Positions 1 to 8,193 of a stretch of 64,000 nucleotides of DNA are shown here, in pieces (position 1 is the first letter of the stretch; each line of letters begins with the position of its first letter). The notes under the pieces were generated by a model. That model ran no database searches and was not told the origin of the DNA. It worked only from the letters and a program-made list of their open reading frames with translations. A program made the translations under genes and the position numbers. This DNA comes from Gordonia alkanivorans NBRC 16433 (GTDB lineage Bacteria > Actinomycetota > Actinomycetes > Mycobacteriales > Mycobacteriaceae): NCBI RefSeq assembly GCF_000225505.1, contig NZ_BACI01000120.1, forward strand, positions 124,001-188,000, given 5' to 3'.

Positions 1-131
1 TCCGGGTTCTCGTAGACGTCACCGATGAATCCCTCGGTGCCCGGGTACTCCGCCTCCGGCATCTTCGGAAGATTCTTGAAACCATCGCTGGTCACGCGGA
101 ACTCCAACGCCTTGGCACTTTCGATCGTCAC
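1..131 (-). CDS. Unidentified protein, N-terminal 43 residues only
   Basis: Reading leftwards from a GTG at 131, the frame stays open for 43 codons to the window edge and begins MTIESAKALEF. A GGAGGA ribosome-binding site sits at 137-142, five bases before the GTG, which makes this a convincing gene start. An ATG at 154 is in another frame and hits a stop before the edge. I do not recognise the family from the N-terminus; no signal peptide or membrane segment is visible in it. The product lies mostly outside the window. Confidence 0.65.
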   Translation of the reverse strand, partial: MTIESAKALEFRVTSDGFKNLPKMPEAEYPGTEGFIGDVYENP

Positions 132-360
132 GATGCTCCTCCATGTCTCACTCGGGCGCGAATGCGCTCGTCGGGTACGTGGTCGGCGTCCTCGTGCCAC
201 CCGGGGGTTCGTGATGACTCTTCGTAGTGGACGCCGTCCCCTGTTATGAAACAAGTGGTGTGTTTCCGGAGTGTGACGGCTCTGTAATGGTGTGCTACGC
301 GGCGTACGTCATGCGGTGCGGAGCCTCGTCGGAGGTTCGGCGTGAGATCGGCTCACGTAA

Positions 361-399
361 TCCGTTCCCGCTCACACTTATCGGGTGAGCGGGAACGGA
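361..399 (-). terminator. Hairpin after the small membrane protein gene
   Basis: A perfect 15-bp inverted repeat (361-375 and 385-399) encloses a 9-base loop. It lies 25 bases beyond the stop of the minus-strand gene at 424-759, where an intrinsic terminator is expected. No clear U-run follows, which is common in actinobacteria. Confidence 0.6.
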
Positions 400-423
400 G
401 GGGGTGAGCGAGAGTCGCAGCGC

Positions 424-759
424 CTACTGACGGCGATAGTCGAGCAGCCCGACCCAGAACTCGTCGGGGATCACGTCGCCGGCGCGCAACACGCGCGCGA
501 GTCCGGCGGCCATGAACGCACCGAGGAGTCCGAGCCACAGTCCCGCCAGCGAGATCGCGGTCCAGGCGACGGCGACCGCGATCGGCCAGGGGTCGAGGAT
601 CAGCAGGATCGGCGCGAAGAAGAAGCCCGCCCCGATGAACCACGACGAAAGCGCACGGTCGCATCGCGCCACGGCCACCAGCCACCGCGGCGTCGAGGCG
701 GTAGGCATCGCACCCAGTGGGGGTCGTCGGTTCCGGTGAGTGGTCTTCTCCGTGGTCAT
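424..759 (-). CDS. Small two-pass membrane protein
   Basis: A 111-residue protein with a polar basic N-terminus (about residues 1-28). Two hydrophobic stretches follow, roughly residues 38-58 (including SSWFIGAGFFFAPILLI) and 62-88. The ATG at 759 is preceded by an AGGAGGT ribosome-binding site, which fixes the start. The pattern is that of a small two-helix inner-membrane protein. I do not recognise a named family and assign no function. A strong hairpin lies just downstream, so it is probably a single-gene transcript. Confidence 0.7.
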   Translation of the reverse strand: MTTEKTTHRNRRPPLGAMPTASTPRWLVAVARCDRALSSWFIGAGFFFAPILLILDPWPIAVAVAWTAISLAGLWLGLLGAFMAAGLARVLRAGDVIPDEFWVGLLDYRRQ

Positions 760-851
760 CGGACACCTCCTGAGACGGATTGCGATGACTCCCAGACTCC
801 GCCCCCGAACGCGCGGAAGCCACTACCTCCCAGGTAGTCGGAACGACACTC

Positions 852-2279
852 TCAGTCGAGCCAGTCCAGCACCGACGCCGCGGTCCAGCTCTGCTGCATG
901 CTGCCGAGAGGCTCGCCGGTGAAGGGCTCGTAGTACTCCGCGAACGAGCCGTCGGTGGCCTGACGCAGACCCTCCTCGCGGAGCCGCGCCGAACGCTCGG
1001 TCCAGCCCCGACGCGCGAACGCCCAACTGAACAGCCAGGTCATGACCGGCCACACCGGACCACGCCAGTACTCGCGGGGTCGGAAGTCAGCCGAGATCGG
1101 CGACGTCGACGGTGGGACGGCGTACCGAAGGTCGGGATGTCCGCAGAAGCGCGGGCCCTCGAACAGCCGGAGCAGCGCGCGTTCCCGCTCACGGGGGAGC
1201 CCGCCGCAGATGAGCGGAGCGAACGCGGCGATGGTCTCGGTGGTGATCCAGGAGTTCGCCCGCAGATCGAAATCCCTTGCGGCACCGTTACGGTCGTTGG
1301 CCGCGGCGACCACGCCGGAACGGAACCGGTCGGCCCAGGCGCGCAGGTCGCGAACGTCGGCCAGCGGCTTGGAATAGTCCTCGCCGATCGTCGCGAGCAC
1401 GTCGCAGGCGACGGCGAAGATCGCGCTGACGAAGACGTCCTCGACGGCGAAACTCATGACCTTCGGCAACAACTCGTCGTCGTAGTTCGCACGCTTCATC
1501 TGCTCGACGAGCCAGATGTACCGGTCGTACTCGAGGTCGGTGGGCCGCATCGACAGGTCGGTGACGTGATCGAGATCGGCACGCTGGTACGGCGGAAGGT
1601 CTAGTCCGGGAACGACATTCGCATACGCGGAGTCCCAGCGCGGCGAGTTGTCCATGCCGGATTCCCAGCCGTGGAAGATGGTGATCCGGCCGCGTCCCAT
1701 CGGATCCCGGGCGTGGGCCAGCCAGCGATGCCACCGCACCAGCGAACTCCAGCGGCGGTCGATGAACTCATTGGCCACCGCCCGCGTCGTACGACCGTGA
1801 CGTCGGGAGTGGTCGAGAATGCGCTGCACCGCGATCGCGTGGACCGGCGGCTGAGTGATGCCCGAGGTGTCCGGGAAGTCGGGGGCGCACTCGGCCAGTC
1901 GTGCGCACTCCCAGCGGGACGGGCCGGGAAAGTATCCGTCACGGCCGTTGGCGAACACGATGTGCGGGATCATGCCGTTGCGCCACTGGGCCGACAGCAG
2001 GGTGTCCATCTCGATCACCGCACGCTCGACGGACAGCGGCGCGAGACCGACGGTGACGAACGCGGCGTCCCAGCTCCACATGTGCGGGTACAGCTTGGGC
2101 GCCGCACTGGTCATGGTGCCCAGGTCGTTGCCGCGCAGCAGATAAGCGGCACGTGCCGACAGCTGCGTTGGGGTGAATCCGTACCTGGCCACGCCGACGA
2201 TTGTGCCCCCCGGCGCGCACGTCTGCTCATCGAGGCGGCCTCGATACGCGGCGTCCTCACTCGCCTCGGTCGTCGTCAC
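852..2279 (-). CDS. Glucosylglycerate hydrolase, GH63 family
   Basis: The 475-residue protein matches, from memory, the mycobacterial glucosylglycerate hydrolase (GgH, GH63 (alpha/alpha)6 barrel). That enzyme releases glucose from glucosylglycerate, a compatible solute and methylglucose-lipopolysaccharide precursor. Supporting blocks include LYPHMWSWDAAF, QWRNGMIPHIVFANG, ITQPPVHAIAVQRIL, GWESGMDNSPRWDSAY and, near the C-terminus, YWRGPVWPV. No signal peptide is seen, so it should be cytosolic. The start is uncertain: the frame is open further upstream, and both the GTG at 2279 and an ATG at 2315 (487 residues) are possible. Neither has a clear ribosome-binding site. The gene is divergent from the SDR gene at 2343. 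Confidence 0.8.
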   Translation of the reverse strand: MTTTEASEDAAYRGRLDEQTCAPGGTIVGVARYGFTPTQLSARAAYLLRGNDLGTMTSAAPKLYPHMWSWDAAFVTVGLAPLSVERAVIEMDTLLSAQWRNGMIPHIVFANGRDGYFPGPSRWECARLAECAPDFPDTSGITQPPVHAIAVQRILDHSRRHGRTTRAVANEFIDRRWSSLVRWHRWLAHARDPMGRGRITIFHGWESGMDNSPRWDSAYANVVPGLDLPPYQRADLDHVTDLSMRPTDLEYDRYIWLVEQMKRANYDDELLPKVMSFAVEDVFVSAIFAVACDVLATIGEDYSKPLADVRDLRAWADRFRSGVVAAANDRNGAARDFDLRANSWITTETIAAFAPLICGGLPRERERALLRLFEGPRFCGHPDLRYAVPPSTSPISADFRPREYWRGPVWPVMTWLFSWAFARRGWTERSARLREEGLRQATDGSFAEYYEPFTGEPLGSMQQSWTAASVLDWLD

Positions 2280-2329
2280 CGGGCCGACGGAGGGTGGGCA
2301 TGACGATTTCGGCATCCGGGTCGCCGCAG

Positions 2330-2335
2330 TAGGGT
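2330..2335 (+). promoter_or_regulatory. -10 element of the SDR gene (leaderless)
   Basis: TAGGGT ends seven bases before the GTG at 2343, and no ribosome-binding site is present. The transcript probably starts at the start codon. Confidence 0.5.
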
Positions 2336-2342
2336 TGGCAGA

Positions 2343-3023
2343 GTGCCCACCGCATTGATCACCGGGGCCAGTCGCGGCCTCGGCGCACAGATCGCCCGAC
2401 AGCTGGCCCCCACGCATGACCTGTTGCTGGGCGGCCGTCCCTCACCCGAACTCGACCACCTCGCCACGGAGCTCGACGGCGCGAGCACCTTCGCCGTAGA
2501 ACTGACCGACTACGACGAGGTCGCCGCCGCGGTGGAGACCATCAGCGAACTCGACGTGCTGGTCCACAATGCCGGCGTCGGCAGCAGTCTCGAACACGTC
2601 TCGGACACCCCCGTCGAGGAATGGCATCACGTACTCGAGGTGAACCTCGTGGCGGTCGCCGAACTGACGCGGCTCCTCCTGCCGGCGCTGCGGCAGGCAG
2701 AAGGGCACGTCGTCTTCGTGAACTCCGGAGCCGGCCGGTCGGCCAAGCCGCGCTGGGCGCCCTATGCGGCAAGCAAGTTCGGCCTGCGCGCACTCGCCGA
2801 CTCCCTACGCGCCGAAGAGCCGACGCTCCGGGTCACATCCGTCTACCCCGGACGCATCGACACCGACATGCAGCGCGAGCTGGTCGCCATCGAGGGTCGC
2901 GACTACGACGCCTCGCAGTTCCTGCGCCCGGAATCGGTCGCGGCCGCCGTCGTGCACGCCGTCGAGACCCCGGCCGACGCCCATCCACAGGACATCGTGC
3001 TGCGGCCGACGGGGCGTGGGTAG
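2343..3023 (+). CDS. Short-chain dehydrogenase/reductase
   Basis: A 226-residue classical SDR. The cofactor motif TGASRGLG is at residues 7-14, the NAG motif is in VHNAGVGS (about residue 77), and the catalytic YxxxK is Y141/K145 in YAASK. Its length fits a single Rossmann-fold oxidoreductase of the cytosol using NAD(P)H. The substrate cannot be read from the sequence. A ketosteroid isomerase gene converges on it 15 bases downstream, but convergence is weak evidence for a shared pathway. The GTG start is chosen because TAGGGT, a -10 element, lies seven bases upstream. Confidence 0.85.
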   Translation: MPTALITGASRGLGAQIARQLAPTHDLLLGGRPSPELDHLATELDGASTFAVELTDYDEVAAAVETISELDVLVHNAGVGSSLEHVSDTPVEEWHHVLEVNLVAVAELTRLLLPALRQAEGHVVFVNSGAGRSAKPRWAPYAASKFGLRALADSLRAEEPTLRVTSVYPGRIDTDMQRELVAIEGRDYDASQFLRPESVAAAVVHAVETPADAHPQDIVLRPTGRG

Positions 3024-3038
3024 CAGCTCAGAGCGGAG

Positions 3039-3428
3039 TCAGAGCTGCGTGAGGTCTTCCGGCCGCCAGACCGCGCGCATCGACGACACCTTGCCGTCGG
3101 CGTTGAAGACCATGATGTCGACCGGGGTGATCTCGAAGGCGAGTCCGGAGGTCTTGGTGACGAGGGTGAACTCGAAGACAGCGGTGTCGCCGGCGACCTT
3201 CTTCCACTTGAGGGCCGCGGTGCGCTCGTCCATGCCGGTGATCACCGAGTAGAACTCGACGAGCTGTTCGCGGGTGTTGCGGATGTCGGCGCCGATCGGG
3301 TCCTCGACCGTCGCGTCGGGCGCGTAGAGGTCGGCGATCTGTTCGGCGGTCCCGGTGTTCAGCAGCTCGACGTAGGCGTCGACCGCCGCGTCGATCTTGT
3401 CGGCGAGGTCGGCTTGCTCCACGGTCAT
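3039..3428 (-). CDS. Steroid delta-isomerase (ketosteroid isomerase, NTF2/SnoaL fold)
   Basis: A 129-residue cone-fold protein whose whole length aligns with bacterial 3-oxo-delta5-steroid isomerase. Tyr19, Asp43 (in TVEDPIG) and Asp104 (in TPVDIMVF) occupy the positions of Tyr14, Asp38 and Asp99 of the Comamonas enzyme. The GKVSSMRA segment near the C-terminus is also typical. The expected reaction moves the C5-C6 double bond of a 3-oxo-steroid into conjugation, an early step of sterol catabolism. The ATG at 3428 has a GGAGG ribosome-binding site at 3433-3437. A KstR-type operator stands directly upstream. Many distant NTF2-fold proteins lack activity, but here the full catalytic set is present. 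Confidence 0.8.
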   Translation of the reverse strand: MTVEQADLADKIDAAVDAYVELLNTGTAEQIADLYAPDATVEDPIGADIRNTREQLVEFYSVITGMDERTAALKWKKVAGDTAVFEFTLVTKTSGLAFEITPVDIMVFNADGKVSSMRAVWRPEDLTQL

Positions 3429-3443
3429 GAATCCTCCAGAAAT

Positions 3444-3457
3444 TAGAACGTGTTCTA
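3444..3457. promoter_or_regulatory. KstR-type operator
   Basis: TAGAACGTGTTCTA is a perfect match to the palindrome TNNAACNNGTTNNA bound by KstR, the TetR-family repressor of cholesterol catabolism in mycobacteria and rhodococci. It lies seven bases upstream of the ribosome-binding site of the ketosteroid isomerase gene. Control of that gene by sterol intermediates is therefore expected. The DUF4129 operon starts divergently 147 bases away and could also be affected. Confidence 0.75.
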
Positions 3458-3603
3458 GTTCCGCACCGTAGCACGCGCGTCCGTCGACCGGTGGATGTTT
3501 CCGGTGCCTGCACAGGGTTCTTTGATACGTTCGCCGCAAGAGTCTCCTCGGGCGTCTAGTCCGTGAAACGACGAGTCCCAGCAGCACGGAAAGGCCGGTA
3601 TCC

Positions 3604-4281
3604 GTGACCCCGATCCTGGCTGCTCCTCTGGACCCCGGCAACGAGCAGGCCCGACGCTGGGCCGAGGACGAGCTGTCGAAGGACGTCTACCAGCCGCCGG
3701 AACCGTCGTGGTGGGACGAGTTCAGCGACGGCGTGTGGGAATGGATCGCCGACAACGTCCTCGACCTGTTCGGTGGTTCGGACACGATCCGGGCGATCGT
3801 CATCGTGCTCGCGATCCTTCTGGTCGTGGGCCTCGCCGTGCTCGTGACCCGCCGGGTTCGACGCATCCCGCGGGCCCCGACAACGGCCGACACCACCGCG
3901 GCCAAAGTGGTGCTGCCCGGTACGCGCTCGGCGAAGGAACTCCGGGCCGTGGCCGAGGACCGATACACCGCAGGCGACTACGACGGCAGCGTGATCCACG
4001 CCGTCCGTGCCCTCGCCCGCCGCGCCATCGAACGGGGTCTGCTCGCCGACGAGCCGTCTCTCACCGCGCACGAGGTGGCCGCCGAACTGGCACTCCGGTT
4101 CGCCGACCACGGCGTCGAACTGCGCCGCGCCGCTGATCTGTTCGACGCGATCGCCTATGGCGACCGACATGCGGCCGCCGGGTCGGCGCGTGCGGTGCTC
4201 GATCTGGAGCGTGCGGTGTCGTCCGCCCAACCGGCCGCGGCGGACACCTCAGGTCCGCGTCGAATGGCGGTGCCCCGATGA
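3604..4281 (+). CDS. DUF4129-domain membrane protein
   Basis: A 225-residue protein with one central hydrophobic segment (about residues 62-82, IRAIVIVLAILLVVGLAVLV). A C-terminal domain with the RSAKELRAVAEDRYTAGDYDGSV pattern of DUF4129 follows. The N-terminus has no clear signal peptide, so it is probably a single-pass membrane protein. It is the first gene of a tight four-gene cluster (overlaps of 4, 4 and 1 bases), which shows co-translation with the DUF4350, MoxR and DUF58 genes. The family's biochemical role is unknown. Confidence 0.8.
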   Translation: MTPILAAPLDPGNEQARRWAEDELSKDVYQPPEPSWWDEFSDGVWEWIADNVLDLFGGSDTIRAIVIVLAILLVVGLAVLVTRRVRRIPRAPTTADTTAAKVVLPGTRSAKELRAVAEDRYTAGDYDGSVIHAVRALARRAIERGLLADEPSLTAHEVAAELALRFADHGVELRRAADLFDAIAYGDRHAAAGSARAVLDLERAVSSAQPAAADTSGPRRMAVPR

Positions 4282-5546
4282 CCACGACAACCCGTGCCCC
4301 GTCGATCGCGCTGTCCCCGCCGAAGCGCGGCACACCGCGGTGGATCTGGGTGCTCGTGGTGGTTCTGGTCGTCGTCGTGGTCGGCGGGATCGGCCTGCTC
4401 GGGGTATCCGCGCTGACCGTGTTCGGGGCGGAGCCCGGGCCGGGTGTGAGTTACGACCCCGACAACCCCCGACCCCAGGGCGCCCGCGCCTTGGCTCAGA
4501 TCGTCGACGAGCATAGCGGCGACCTCCGACAGGCTCGCGGCCTGGACGAGTTCACCGACGCACCGCGCCCCGGCAGCAACACGACGGTCGTCGTGTCGTC
4601 GGTGGGTGCGTTCAACCCGGGTACGGCGCAACAGTTCCTCGACCGGGTCTCCGAGGCGCACCGGGTGATCCTGATCGCGCCGCAGGACTACGCGCTGTCG
4701 CTTCTCGGACTGCCCGTTCGGCTCGAGTTCGACGGCGCCCCGACCGGGGTGCCCGCCCGCTGCACGACCGGCGAGATCGCCCCCGACGACACCATCACGG
4801 GCGGCACGCTCGGTTACAGCACCTCCGCACCGGGTACGACGTCGTGCTTCACCACCGGCGCCGCGTCGAATGTGCTGTACCTTCCGGCCGCCGCCGGCCG
4901 TCCGGAGATCGTGGTCGTGAGCGGCGACATGCTGCTCAACGAGAACCTCGCGCTCCGCGACAACGCCGGCGTGACGACCCGGCTCTTCGCCAATGCCGAC
5001 GACATCCTCTGGTACGTACCGTTCGTCACCGACGAGGTGCCGTCCGAGAACGAGGAATCCGACGTCCCGGCGGCGATCGGGCCGCTGATCGTGCTGGCCG
5101 CGTTCGCGGTTCTGGCCCTCATGCTGTGGCGGGGTCGCCGGTTCGGCGCGCTGGTCACCGAGCCGCTGCCGGCGGTCGTCAAGGCGATCGAGACCACCCA
5201 GGCACGGGGTCGGATGTACCACAAGGCCCGCGCGGATGCCCGGTCCGCCGCCGCTCTGCGCATCCACACGCTGGCCTCACTCGCGTCGTATCTCGGCCTG
5301 CCGTACGACGCCGGGAAGGCCACCGACCAACTGGCCATACCCGGATGGGAATCGATGGTGGCGCATGAGGAAACCGCCGACCCCGCGGTGCACGCCATCA
5401 TCATCACAGTCGTGTCCGTCACCGGCCGGGACCTAGCCCGGGTGCGGGCCCTGCTCGCCGGACCGCTCCCCACCACCGACACCGGCCTCGTCCTCTTCAC
5501 CAGCGAACTGACCGCCCTCGACAAGGAAGTCCGACAAACGCCATGA
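4278..5546 (+). CDS. DUF4350-domain membrane protein
   Basis: A 422-residue protein with an N-terminal hydrophobic helix (about residues 24-48). A soluble region containing the DUF4350 domain follows (roughly residues 60-240, including YDPDNPRPQGARALAQIV). A second helix lies near 262-282 and a cytosolic C-terminal region ends the protein. The ATG overlaps the stop of the upstream gene as ATGA. It corresponds to the protein encoded just before moxR2 in mycobacteria, and probably works with the MoxR ATPase in the cell envelope. No enzymatic motif was seen. Confidence 0.8.
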   Translation: MTTTTRAPSIALSPPKRGTPRWIWVLVVVLVVVVVGGIGLLGVSALTVFGAEPGPGVSYDPDNPRPQGARALAQIVDEHSGDLRQARGLDEFTDAPRPGSNTTVVVSSVGAFNPGTAQQFLDRVSEAHRVILIAPQDYALSLLGLPVRLEFDGAPTGVPARCTTGEIAPDDTITGGTLGYSTSAPGTTSCFTTGAASNVLYLPAAAGRPEIVVVSGDMLLNENLALRDNAGVTTRLFANADDILWYVPFVTDEVPSENEESDVPAAIGPLIVLAAFAVLALMLWRGRRFGALVTEPLPAVVKAIETTQARGRMYHKARADARSAAALRIHTLASLASYLGLPYDAGKATDQLAIPGWESMVAHEETADPAVHAIIITVVSVTGRDLARVRALLAGPLPTTDTGLVLFTSELTALDKEVRQTP

Positions 5547-6583
5547 CCGTCGATCCATCCCGCACCTTCGGCCCCGGTCCGTTCGAGATCGCAGCACCGC
5601 CGCAGAATCCGCACGGCGGCCCCGCCCCGTCGTCGAACACTGCGCGCGACGCACTCGGTGCGGTACGTGCCGAGGTCGCCAAAGCGGTTGTCGGACAGGA
5701 TCAGGCGGTCGCAGGCATCCTCATCGCACTGCTGTGCCGCGGGCACGTCCTGCTCGAAGGCGTACCCGGTGTCGCGAAGACACTCCTCGTCAGATCGGTC
5801 GCGGCCGCGCTCGACGTCGAGACCAAACGCGTCCAGTTCACCCCCGACCTGATGCCCGGCGACGTGACCGGTTCACTCGTGTTCGACGCCGCCAGTTCCC
5901 AGTTCACCTTCCGCGAAGGCCCGGTCTTCACCAATCTCCTGCTGGCCGACGAGATCAACCGCACCCCGCCGAAGACGCAGGCGTCGTTGCTCGAGGCGAT
6001 GGAAGAACGGCAGGTGACCGTCGACGGCGTCGGCCGTCCGCTGCCCAGCCCCTTCCTGGTGGCGGCGACGCAGAACCCCGTCGAATACGAGGGGACCTAC
6101 CCGCTGCCGGAGGCCCAGCTCGATCGCTTCCTGCTCAAGGTGACGCTGCCGCTGCCGCCCCGCGAGGACGAGATCACCGTTCTCACCCGGCATGCCGCCG
6201 GGTTCGATCCGCGCAATCTCGCCGCGGCGGGGCTCCGACCGGTCGCCTCAGCCGCCGACGTCGAGGCCGGCATCGAGCAGGTCCGTTGCGTCGGCGTCGC
6301 CCCGCAGGTGGCCGCCTACATCGTCGACATCGCCCGCGCGACACGGTTCTCACCGTCCCTGGCCCTCGGCGTCAGCCCGCGCGGCGCGACGGCATTGCTC
6401 GGGACCAGCCGGGCCTGGGCATGGCTCAACGGACGTGACTTCGTGACCCCGGATGACGTGCAGGCGCTGGCACAGTCGACGCTGGCGCACCGGTTGTCGC
6501 TGCGTCCGGAGGCCGAACTCGAAGGCGTGTCCGTGAGCTCGGTCCTCGACGCCGCCGTCAACTCGGTTCCCGTCCCGCGCTGA
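5543..6583 (+). CDS. MoxR-family AAA+ ATPase
   Basis: A 346-residue AAA+ protein. The Walker A motif GVPGVAKT is near residues 72-79, Walker B LLADEINR near 133-140, and the MoxR signature blocks are ATQNPVEYEGTYPLPEAQLDRF and SPRGATALL. The family are chaperone-like ATPases that work with VWA or DUF58 proteins in maturation of envelope or metal-dependent complexes. The partner is encoded immediately downstream. Gene order matches moxR2 of mycobacteria. The start codon overlaps the preceding stop by four bases. Confidence 0.92.
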   Translation: MTVDPSRTFGPGPFEIAAPPQNPHGGPAPSSNTARDALGAVRAEVAKAVVGQDQAVAGILIALLCRGHVLLEGVPGVAKTLLVRSVAAALDVETKRVQFTPDLMPGDVTGSLVFDAASSQFTFREGPVFTNLLLADEINRTPPKTQASLLEAMEERQVTVDGVGRPLPSPFLVAATQNPVEYEGTYPLPEAQLDRFLLKVTLPLPPREDEITVLTRHAAGFDPRNLAAAGLRPVASAADVEAGIEQVRCVGVAPQVAAYIVDIARATRFSPSLALGVSPRGATALLGTSRAWAWLNGRDFVTPDDVQALAQSTLAHRLSLRPEAELEGVSVSSVLDAAVNSVPVPR

Positions 6584-7875
6584 TGTTCCTCACCGGCCGG
6601 TTCCTGATCCTGGTGCTGCTCGGCGCAGTGCCGATCCTGGTATGGCCGAACTATGCCGTCCCGGTGCTGTGGGTCCTGTTCTGCGTGCTCCTGATGTGCC
6701 TCGACCTCGCGCTCGCCGGGTCGACGAAGACCGTGACCCTGGCACGGTCGGCGCCCGGTCCGGTCCGGCTCGGCGAGACCACCTCGTGTTCGGTCGCGGT
6801 CACCAACAACGGAAGCAGCACGTTCCGCGGCGTCCTGCGCGACTGCTGGCAGCCGTCGGCCGGTGCCACCGACGACGAGCATCGGCTCACCGTGCCCCCC
6901 GGCGAAGCACGCACTGTGACCACCACTCTCACCCCGACGCGCCGTGGCGACCGGCTCGCGGTGCGGATGACGGTTCGTCGGCTCGGCCCCCTCGGACTCG
7001 CCGGACGGCAACGCGGTGTGCCGCTACCCGGTCGGGTCCGGGCGCTCCCGCCGTTCGGTTCACGGCGACTGCTGCCCTCCCGGCTCGCCCACCTGCGTCA
7101 GCTCGACGGCCGGTCCGCGGTCCGGATACGCGGACAGGGAACCGAATTCGACTCGCTGAGGGACTACGTCGAAGGAGACGACGTCCGCAGCATCGACTGG
7201 CGGGCGACAGCACGACGCCGTTCGACCGTCGTGCGTACCTGGCAGCCGGAGAAGGATCGTCACATCGTCATCGTGCTCGACACGTCGCGCACCTCGGCCG
7301 GTCGCGTCGGCGACGTCCCACGCCTCGACGCGGCGATGGACGCTGCTCTACTGCTCGCCGCGCTGGCGTCGCATGCGGGCGACCGCGTCGACCTCATCGC
7401 AGGTGACCGACGCGTTCACCGACGAGTGGTCGGGGTGGGCCGGACGACGCTGCTCAACAGCCTGGTCTCTGCGATGGCGAACCTCGAACCGGCTCTGCTG
7501 GAGGCCGATTGGCCGATGCTCGGGGCGGAGGTCGCGAAGATCGGCCGTCAGCGCGCCCTGCTGGTGTTGCTGACCCCGCTGGAGCCGGCCGCCGTCGAGG
7601 AGTCACTGCTGCCGCCGCTGTCGGTTCTCGCGCAGCACTACAAGGTGGTCATCGGATCCGTTGCGGATCCCGCACTGGAAGAGATGATCTCGGCCCGGGA
7701 GGATCCGGCGACCGTCTACGACGCGGCGGCCGCGGCCCGGACCGTCACCCTGCGGAATCGGACGGCCACCGCCGTCGGCCGACTCGGCGTCGACGTGGTG
7801 GACGCACCGCCGGACAAGCTCCCCGCGCGGCTCGCCGATCACTATCTGCTGCTCAAGTCGCGCGGGTTGCTCTAG
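6583..7875 (+). CDS. DUF58-domain protein, MoxR partner
   Basis: A 430-residue protein with two N-terminal hydrophobic helices (about residues 1-22 and 24-45), a beta-rich extracellular-like region, and the DUF58 signature around RDYVEGDDVRSIDWRATAR (about residues 190-208). A VWA-like C-terminal part contains IVLDTSRTS. DUF58 proteins accompany MoxR ATPases almost everywhere. The ATG shares one base with the stop of the MoxR gene, so the two are translationally coupled. A specific substrate cannot be named. Confidence 0.88.
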   Translation: MFLTGRFLILVLLGAVPILVWPNYAVPVLWVLFCVLLMCLDLALAGSTKTVTLARSAPGPVRLGETTSCSVAVTNNGSSTFRGVLRDCWQPSAGATDDEHRLTVPPGEARTVTTTLTPTRRGDRLAVRMTVRRLGPLGLAGRQRGVPLPGRVRALPPFGSRRLLPSRLAHLRQLDGRSAVRIRGQGTEFDSLRDYVEGDDVRSIDWRATARRRSTVVRTWQPEKDRHIVIVLDTSRTSAGRVGDVPRLDAAMDAALLLAALASHAGDRVDLIAGDRRVHRRVVGVGRTTLLNSLVSAMANLEPALLEADWPMLGAEVAKIGRQRALLVLLTPLEPAAVEESLLPPLSVLAQHYKVVIGSVADPALEEMISAREDPATVYDAAAAARTVTLRNRTATAVGRLGVDVVDAPPDKLPARLADHYLLLKSRGLL

Positions 7876-7879
7876 CCGG

Positions 7880-8155
7880 TCAGCTCTTGGCCTGCACCGC
7901 GCGGTAGCCGAGGAAGCCCAGGTAGCCGGCGAGTCCGGCCAGGCCGAGCCGGCGGGTACGGGGAGACACCAGCGCGACGCCGATCGCGGTCTCGCACGCC
8001 CCGTTCCGATAGGTCCAGGTGGTGGTGTCCTCGGGGAACACCGGCGCGGTGATCGGGGCGAACAGCTCCGGCTTGACGAAGTGCGTCAGACCGACCGCGG
8101 CGAGACCTCCGCCGATCAGCGAAACCGCGTCCAGGGACTTGTCGTTCTTGGCCAT
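7880..8155 (-). CDS. Small DoxX-like membrane protein
   Basis: A 91-residue protein with three or four short hydrophobic stretches and the block GLTHFVKPELFAPITAPVFP, which resembles small DoxX-family proteins. The ATG at 8155 is preceded by AGAGG nine bases upstream. The frame stays open to 8191, but no better start was seen there. It converges on the DUF58 gene with a 4-base gap. Function is unknown. Confidence 0.65.
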   Translation of the reverse strand: MAKNDKSLDAVSLIGGGLAAVGLTHFVKPELFAPITAPVFPEDTTTWTYRNGACETAIGVALVSPRTRRLGLAGLAGYLGFLGYRAVQAKS

Positions 8156-8193
8156 TCGGGTGTTCCTCTCGGGTGGATGCACTCCGTCCATTC

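Noticed and set aside
353-823. A 156-codon minus-strand frame overlapping the small membrane protein
   Set aside because: The 111-residue frame in the same place has a perfect ribosome-binding site and two membrane helices; this one is Arg-rich with neither.
4155-5267. A 370-codon minus-strand frame within the DUF4350 gene
   Set aside because: Composition is that of a shadow frame. The plus-strand operon with its start/stop overlaps is clearly the real coding strand.
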